From Porticoccus sp. (GTDB lineage: Bacteria > Pseudomonadota > Gammaproteobacteria > Pseudomonadales > Porticoccaceae), in contig DRHD01000330.1 of NCBI GenBank assembly GCA_011049795.1, forward strand, positions 1 to 10,040: a DNA stretch of 10,040 bases, given 5' to 3'. A program made the position numbers and the translations under genes. The notes under the pieces were generated by a model. The model was not told the origin of the DNA. It worked only from the letters and a program-made list of their open reading frames with translations, and did no database searches. Shown here one piece after another: positions 6,842 to 10,040 of the stretch (position 1 is its first letter; the number at the start of each line of letters is the position of its first letter).

Positions 6842-7722
6842 TACTTAATCTCCTTAACTATGTACCCCTTCAGTATAGCGGCCACCTCTTCAGGAACCTC
6901 TACACCAGAGACGGTCCTGATGCCATCAAACTTGGCACGAGTTGTCACACCCCTCCGTTGATAGTCATAGGCAGCTATCAGCTGAGTGGCTCTGATGATT
7001 GGGTACTCAGGAACGAACACAAGGATTGGTGCTTCTACATCATGCTCAGCAGCTGTCGATCCTCGTATTCCCCGAATAACAGTCAGCTTCTTATCCCCAA
7101 CATTCACCCCAACAACAGCCATATATTCTGACCCCACCTTAATCATTTGGCCCATACTGAAACGAGGGGTCCCACCGAGATAACTAATCCCCTCGACATC
7201 AGCAACAGTGATAGAGGTAACTGTATTGCTAATCCCCTCGGCATCAGCAACAGCATCGTTAGTTGTCTGCCAACCCTCATCCACATACCGCTCACGCCAA
7301 CACCAAACACCCTTCACCTTGATCCCCTCATATGGATCATTGCCACCAGTATCAAGCCAGCTCGACGTGGAAGCAGCCAGCATCTGCAACATGGATGCAG
7401 GAACACCGCTCTTTGGTCGAACACTTACGTCGGTGTCTATGACAAGTTCAGTATTGTCTGCAAGAATAACTGAAGTAAGCTCTACCAGCTTATCCCTCAA
7501 GTACAAACGATTATGCTTGTTACTGATATGCCTGCCTTTCAGCGTCGCAGTGTAATTGATAGTGTCGATACGGGGGGAAAAGCATTGGCGTGTTATCAGG
7601 TTAACCTTGCCAGTGGCCCGGCGAGCGTAATCGATCATGACAAACTCAGCGGCAGCGCTGTCATTCCCTGTTATCCACTGCTGTTGCATCTCAGCCAAAC
7701 TTACATAGCTTATCAGAGACAT
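6841..7722 (-). CDS. Head-tail connector (gp6-like adaptor) with an inserted beta domain
   Basis: This 293-residue protein is a probable head-tail connector that docks on the portal ring. Its first 150 residues follow the usual plan of these adaptors: helices at about residues 8-38 containing DYARRATGKVNLITRQCFSP, then strands with LYLRDKLVELTSVIL, then a closing strand KGVWCWRERY. A domain of about 90 residues is inserted here (roughly 150-238), with a repeated VADAEGIS / VADVEGIS motif and the segment KVGSEYMAVVGV...LTVIRGIRGSTAAEH. A final helical part (residues 245-293) completes the adaptor. I chose the second ATG at 7722 because AAGGGG lies 8 bases from it but only 2 from the ATG at 7728, which would add Met-Gly. 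The stop overlaps the next start (TAGTG). Confidence 0.68.
   Translation of the reverse strand: MSLISYVSLAEMQQQWITGNDSAAAEFVMIDYARRATGKVNLITRQCFSPRIDTINYTATLKGRHISNKHNRLYLRDKLVELTSVILADNTELVIDTDVSVRPKSGVPASMLQMLAASTSSWLDTGGNDPYEGIKVKGVWCWRERYVDEGWQTTNDAVADAEGISNTVTSITVADVEGISYLGGTPRFSMGQMIKVGSEYMAVVGVNVGDKKLTVIRGIRGSTAAEHDVEAPILVFVPEYPIIRATQLIAAYDYQRRGVTTRAKFDGIRTVSGVEVPEEVAAILKGYIVKEIK
7184..7253 (-). repeat. 25-bp direct repeat in the connector insert
   Basis: Copies at 7184-7208 and 7229-7253 match at 24 of 25 bases and are 45 bases (15 codons) apart. They encode VADVEGIS and VADAEGIS, so the repeat stays in frame. Confidence 0.85.
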
Positions 7723-7730
7723 GCCCATTA

Positions 7731-7736
7731 CCCCTT
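7731..7736 (-). promoter_or_regulatory. Ribosome-binding site AAGGGG of the connector gene
   Basis: AAGGGG lies 8 bases upstream of the ATG at 7722 and only 2 bases from the ATG at 7728. It overlaps the stop region of the upstream gene and favours the inner start. Confidence 0.5.
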
Positions 7737-8124
7737 ATTTATGGTAATACAAAAAACATCCACCAGTCTTACCATCGCCACCAGAAGCCACAACGAGCCG
7801 GGGAACACCCACTAACAGAGGATCTTTATAAACGGCTGTCTTGTCAGTGCCCTGTGGAAGGGTTGCCCCCGCATTGTCATGTGCCAACTCCTTTGGGTAG
7901 TAAGTGGCATCATCATCGGCATCTGTCAATGTCAATACGTTATACGCCTCGCTTGGTGCTGACGTGCCTTGCATACTGATAACCGCGTCAACACCATTAA
8001 CAAAATCACCATCAACCCAACGGATGCTATGCAGCGTACCAAAGATACTATATGGTGCCGTTACAGTTAAGCTACCATCGGTCTCAGTTGTCCCAATCAA
8101 CCGCACTTCCCGCAGCTCACTCAT
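7735..8124 (-). CDS. Small beta-rich phage structural protein
   Basis: This 129-residue protein looks like a single beta sandwich: alternating strands (REVRLIGTTETDGSLTVTAP, TLHSIRWVDG, AVISMQG) and a C-terminal hairpin with VPRLVVASGGDGKTGGCFLYY. That last pattern, 'hydrophobic-VVA-x-GG-x-x-KTG-x-hydrophobic-Y', recurs by my recollection in small virion-associated proteins of uncultured siphophages located just before the connector gene. There is no signal peptide or membrane helix. The ATG at 8124 overlaps the upstream stop (ATGA), and GAGGAAA lies upstream at suitable spacing. A head-surface or neck-associated role is inferred from context; no catalytic residues are visible. Confidence 0.55.
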   Translation of the reverse strand: MSELREVRLIGTTETDGSLTVTAPYSIFGTLHSIRWVDGDFVNGVDAVISMQGTSAPSEAYNVLTLTDADDDATYYPKELAHDNAGATLPQGTDKTAVYKDPLLVGVPRLVVASGGDGKTGGCFLYYHK

Positions 8125-8474
8125 TTAGATTTCCTCTTCCGACCATCAGGCCGACTTGGTTTATCGTCCGAAATAACAGGCTCCGGCTCTGATTCCGATT
8201 CCGGCTCCGACTCTGTTTCCGATTCTGGCTCTGTTTCCGATTCTGGCTCCGGTTCTGGTTCTAGCTCCAGCTCCTCAACAACCGGCGCAAACACCTTAAC
8301 TTCCACGAAACGAGCGTTACCATTATCGCGCAAGAAGGTTGCCATGCCTTGAGATATTGGTGAACCGTCAAGGGCATAGGTACCAGGACTAATGTGTTCA
8401 AACCCCTGACCATCCTCATCAAACTCCCTGAAAACTTCCAGCTTCGTGACAACTTCAAATTTGTCCTTACTCAT
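8121..8474 (-). CDS. Small head-region protein with acidic Glu-Pro-Ser repeat tail
   Basis: This 117-residue protein has two parts. Residues 1-68 form a compact mixed domain with strands such as EVVTKLEVF and ARFVEVKVFAPV. Residues 69-103 are almost only Glu, Pro, Ser and Thr, in alternating EPE and ESE dipeptides. The last dozen residues are strongly basic (PSRPDGRKRKSK). The tail should be disordered and carries opposite charge blocks. An excellent site, AAGGAG with 7 bases of spacing, precedes the ATG at 8474. The gene overlaps its upstream neighbour by 8 bases and its downstream neighbour by 4 (ATGA), so the three are translationally coupled. I do not recognise a family. Its place between capsid and connector suggests a virion or assembly protein. 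Confidence 0.55.
   Translation of the reverse strand: MSKDKFEVVTKLEVFREFDEDGQGFEHISPGTYALDGSPISQGMATFLRDNGNARFVEVKVFAPVVEELELEPEPEPESETEPESETESEPESESEPEPVISDDKPSRPDGRKRKSK
8181..8275 (-). repeat. Degenerate 6/18-bp coding repeats for the Glu-Pro-Ser tail
   Basis: The stretch consists of imperfect 6-base units such as GATTCT, GGCTCC and GTTTCC, grouping into units of about 18 bases (for example 8221-8238 and 8239-8256). It encodes the acidic tail of the 117-residue protein. Confidence 0.75.
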
Positions 8475-8751
8475 CTGATATCTCCTTTTTATCCGCCTCG
8501 TCTGCCACTATCTTTATCCCGAACCCCTCCGACGCGGCCTCCAAATCAATAACTTTGGGGCCAGGTTGGTCTCCTGGGGGAGGAGCCACCTGCTCTAACC
8601 AGAACCGGCAATCAAGTATAGCGCCTCCTATGGCATCCATCTTTGATTCAGTTTCCCTGCTCTCTGCATTAAGTTCAGTCAGTCGTTGCCTGCCCCTAAG
8701 CAGCTCGTTTTCAAGGCCTAAAATCCGTTCCTCAATTGCCGGTCTGTTCAT
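8467..8751 (-). CDS. Small coiled-coil phage protein of unknown function
   Basis: This 94-residue protein has an N-terminal helix of about 50 residues with heptad-like spacing (EERILGLENELLRGRQRLTE), so a short coiled coil is likely. A proline-glycine linker (APPPGDQPGPK) follows, then an acidic C-terminus. There is no transmembrane segment. Its ribosome-binding site is weak: GAAGGAC lies about 10 bases upstream of the ATG, at the edge of useful spacing. The start is 27 bases after the stop of the preceding gene, so translational coupling may help. It overlaps the next gene by 8 bases (ATGAGTAA). Small helical proteins of this type are frequent between capsid and connector genes, but I do not recognise a defined function. 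An assembly or scaffold-like helper role is only a guess. Confidence 0.55.
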   Translation of the reverse strand: MNRPAIEERILGLENELLRGRQRLTELNAESRETESKMDAIGGAILDCRFWLEQVAPPPGDQPGPKVIDLEAASEGFGIKIVADEADKKEISDE

Positions 8752-8778
8752 CGTTGTCTCAGTCCTTCACTATAGCCC

Positions 8779-9450
8779 CTAGTCGTTCACTATGGCTATA
8801 TACTTCAGTGTGCCGTTGATTAGTATCGGCAGTCCAGCGTAAGCGGTATGTGTCGCGATATCCGTGTCAACAATACCACCACTGCCAACCAAAGCAGAGG
8901 GGATGTCAATCGCTTCATAAACCTCAACAGTTGCGCCACCGGCTGCATTACCACCGATAACCGTCCGCCAGATTGAATGCTTGGTTGTGCCTGAGATGTC
9001 AGAGCTTGAACCATCGGCCCAGATCTCAGCCTGTACTGCCGCATAAGTTCCACCAGACATAGCAACATCAGGGATATGCAAAGTATTACGCGATGCAATA
9101 CCTTGACCCGTACAGCTGCCAGTAGCACCGAAGTCCAAACTGGTGTGTGCGCCATGCGCTGTGCTGGCTGCAACATTCTCCACAGTGGTAAACGTTCGCA
9201 GACTTTCACCACCGCCACCAGCCCCGCCCAAATAGAAGCGGTTATAGATACCTCGATTGTCACCACTCAGCGCAGTGTTCTCGGTACGAAGCTCAATAAA
9301 ATTCTTATCGGCTTCGGACGTAGTTGCACGGTCACTGCTTGAACCGAGACCCAAGATCAGTGCCGCAGTTGATGGGGCGACCCCGCCCAAAGCTAAAGAA
9401 TCTAGCTTGGCCGGTGCACCCTTTCTCCCTATATACAATCCTTGTTCCAT
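8779..9450 (-). CDS. Glycine-rich beta protein, candidate head decoration or virion surface protein
   Basis: This 223-residue protein is not one I can assign to a named family. It is rich in Gly, Ala, Ser and Thr, has no hydrophobic membrane segment or signal peptide, and alternates short beta-like strands with glycine loops. A conspicuous segment at residues 64-84 reads NRGIYNRFYLGGAGGGGESL. The C-terminus (LPILINGTLKYIAIVND) resembles the closing hairpin common in phage surface and fibre proteins. The start at 9450 is well supported: AAGGAG lies 7 bases upstream. It sits directly after the capsid gene, where phages commonly encode head decoration or cement proteins. I infer a virion-surface role from position and composition only; a head fibre or an unrelated structural protein is also possible. 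Confidence 0.5.
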   Translation of the reverse strand: MEQGLYIGRKGAPAKLDSLALGGVAPSTAALILGLGSSSDRATTSEADKNFIELRTENTALSGDNRGIYNRFYLGGAGGGGESLRTFTTVENVAASTAHGAHTSLDFGATGSCTGQGIASRNTLHIPDVAMSGGTYAAVQAEIWADGSSSDISGTTKHSIWRTVIGGNAAGGATVEVYEAIDIPSALVGSGGIVDTDIATHTAYAGLPILINGTLKYIAIVND

Positions 9451-9498
9451 TGTGCTTCTCCTTTTCTAACAACCTCTCAAATCAAACCCAGCTTCGGA

Positions 9499-10040
9499 TT
9501 AGACGACGAGGCCGTAGGTAATGGCGGAAGCTTCGTTATCATGGTTAATTAAACCAACACGCATCAGAGCAACGATCTCGGTTGCATCGGCATTCGCATA
9601 CCGTGTAGTTTCAAATGTCATTTGACGCTTGTAGCCAAGCATCCACTGGTCACGCCGGAAGGCAACCAGAGAGCCAGTTGTGTTGTTGGCCGGTGTGTCC
9701 AAATCAACCTTACCTGCGGAATTAGCTTTCAAGCCATAGATTGCATCCTGGTTGGCACGGTGCATATGGGCAGACCCATAAACAGCGTAGCCCCAAAGTT
9801 TAACCAATTCCCCACCCTCAATCTGAGGTGCACTGAACACATCGCCGGTCTTGACGACTGCCAGTTGTTTTGATTTCCAGTAGGTATAGAGATCCATCAC
9901 AAAGGCTACTTGTGCTTTGTCCAAAGCATTCTTGCCGCCAAGCCCCATCAACTTCAGGGTCTCAACGTAGTCGTTTTCAGACAACTCTCCACCTGGGCGT
10001 TTATTAGCAGTGTTGGTAACAAGCGCTAACTTACGGAGGC
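9499..10040 (-). CDS. Major capsid protein, HK97-like (C-terminal part, start off the right edge)
   Basis: This is the C-terminal 179 residues of a probable HK97-fold major capsid protein, the shell subunit of the phage head. The frame stays open to the right edge, so the true start lies outside the window; a TTG at 9984 is an internal codon, not a start. The visible part has the look of the end of the phage_capsid family: a helical stretch, a mixed segment around GDVFSAPQIEGGELVKLWG, and a closing beta-rich block with FRRDQWMLGYKRQ followed by an 'alanine-leucine-methionine-arginine-valine-glycine' strand and a terminal YGLVV. It is first in the visible gene order and is followed by small virion proteins and a connector, as expected for a capsid gene. 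It ends in TAA, 48 bases before the next start. The family call comes from pattern recognition and gene order; the N-terminus and any scaffold or protease are not visible. Confidence 0.82.
   Translation of the reverse strand, partial: LRKLALVTNTANKRPGGELSENDYVETLKLMGLGGKNALDKAQVAFVMDLYTYWKSKQLAVVKTGDVFSAPQIEGGELVKLWGYAVYGSAHMHRANQDAIYGLKANSAGKVDLDTPANNTTGSLVAFRRDQWMLGYKRQMTFETTRYANADATEIVALMRVGLINHDNEASAITYGLVV

Noticed and set aside
8261..8458. A 65-residue minus-strand frame inside the acidic-tail gene
   Set aside because: It is an out-of-frame shadow of the real gene, without its own ribosome-binding site.
9451..9498. Possible terminator between the capsid gene and the next gene
   Set aside because: The 48-base gap shows no inverted repeat followed by a T run on the minus strand; it mainly carries the next gene's AAGGAG site.
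1..10040. Alternative genetic code or stop codon reassignment
   Set aside because: TAA, TAG and TGA are all used as natural ends in tightly packed neighbouring genes, so the standard code fits.

Overview
This window reads as the head-to-tail structural module of a long-tailed, non-contractile-tailed phage (siphovirus type), either free or integrated. All genes are on the minus strand, so transcription runs from the right edge to the left edge. Genes are packed almost end to end, with overlaps of the TAATG, ATGA and TGATG type and gaps under 50 bases. I see no host genes, tRNA, integrase, insertion sequence, CRISPR array, promoter or terminator. No sheath gene is visible, and only one tube-type protein, which argues for a siphovirus rather than a myovirus. 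The host cannot be named from this sequence. Base composition looks balanced by eye, the standard genetic code works throughout, and Shine-Dalgarno sites (AAGGAG, GAGG, GGAAGG) precede most starts, so the host is a bacterium with ordinary translation initiation.

Head region (right, about 10040 to 7735): the C-terminal part of the major capsid protein runs in from the right edge. A 223-residue glycine-rich virion-surface candidate follows. Then come a small coiled-coil protein, a protein with a Glu-Pro-Ser repeat tail, and a small beta-rich protein.

Neck region (about 7722 to 5886): a head-tail connector with an inserted beta domain, a tail-terminator-like protein starting at GTG, and an HK97 gp10-like neck protein.

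Tail region (about 5866 to 1): the major tail (tube) protein, an unrecognised 88-residue protein, a tail assembly chaperone pair, the tape measure protein, a protein in the distal-tail position with a jelly-roll-like C-terminus, and the N-terminal 276 residues of a tail-tip protein with a PKD-like domain that leaves the window on the left. The chaperone pair carries a heptanucleotide C CCT TTA that fits a programmed -1 frameshift. Slippage there would give a 265-residue fusion, the equivalent of lambda gpG and gpGT.

The genes act together. Capsid shell and decoration proteins build the head, connector, terminator and gp10-like proteins close the neck, the chaperones coat the tape measure while tube subunits polymerise, and the two leftmost genes probably form the tail tip that contacts the host. 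I find no non-phage or defence system. The most interesting point is the frameshift signal, followed by several short in-frame coding repeats that suggest recent length change in structural proteins.
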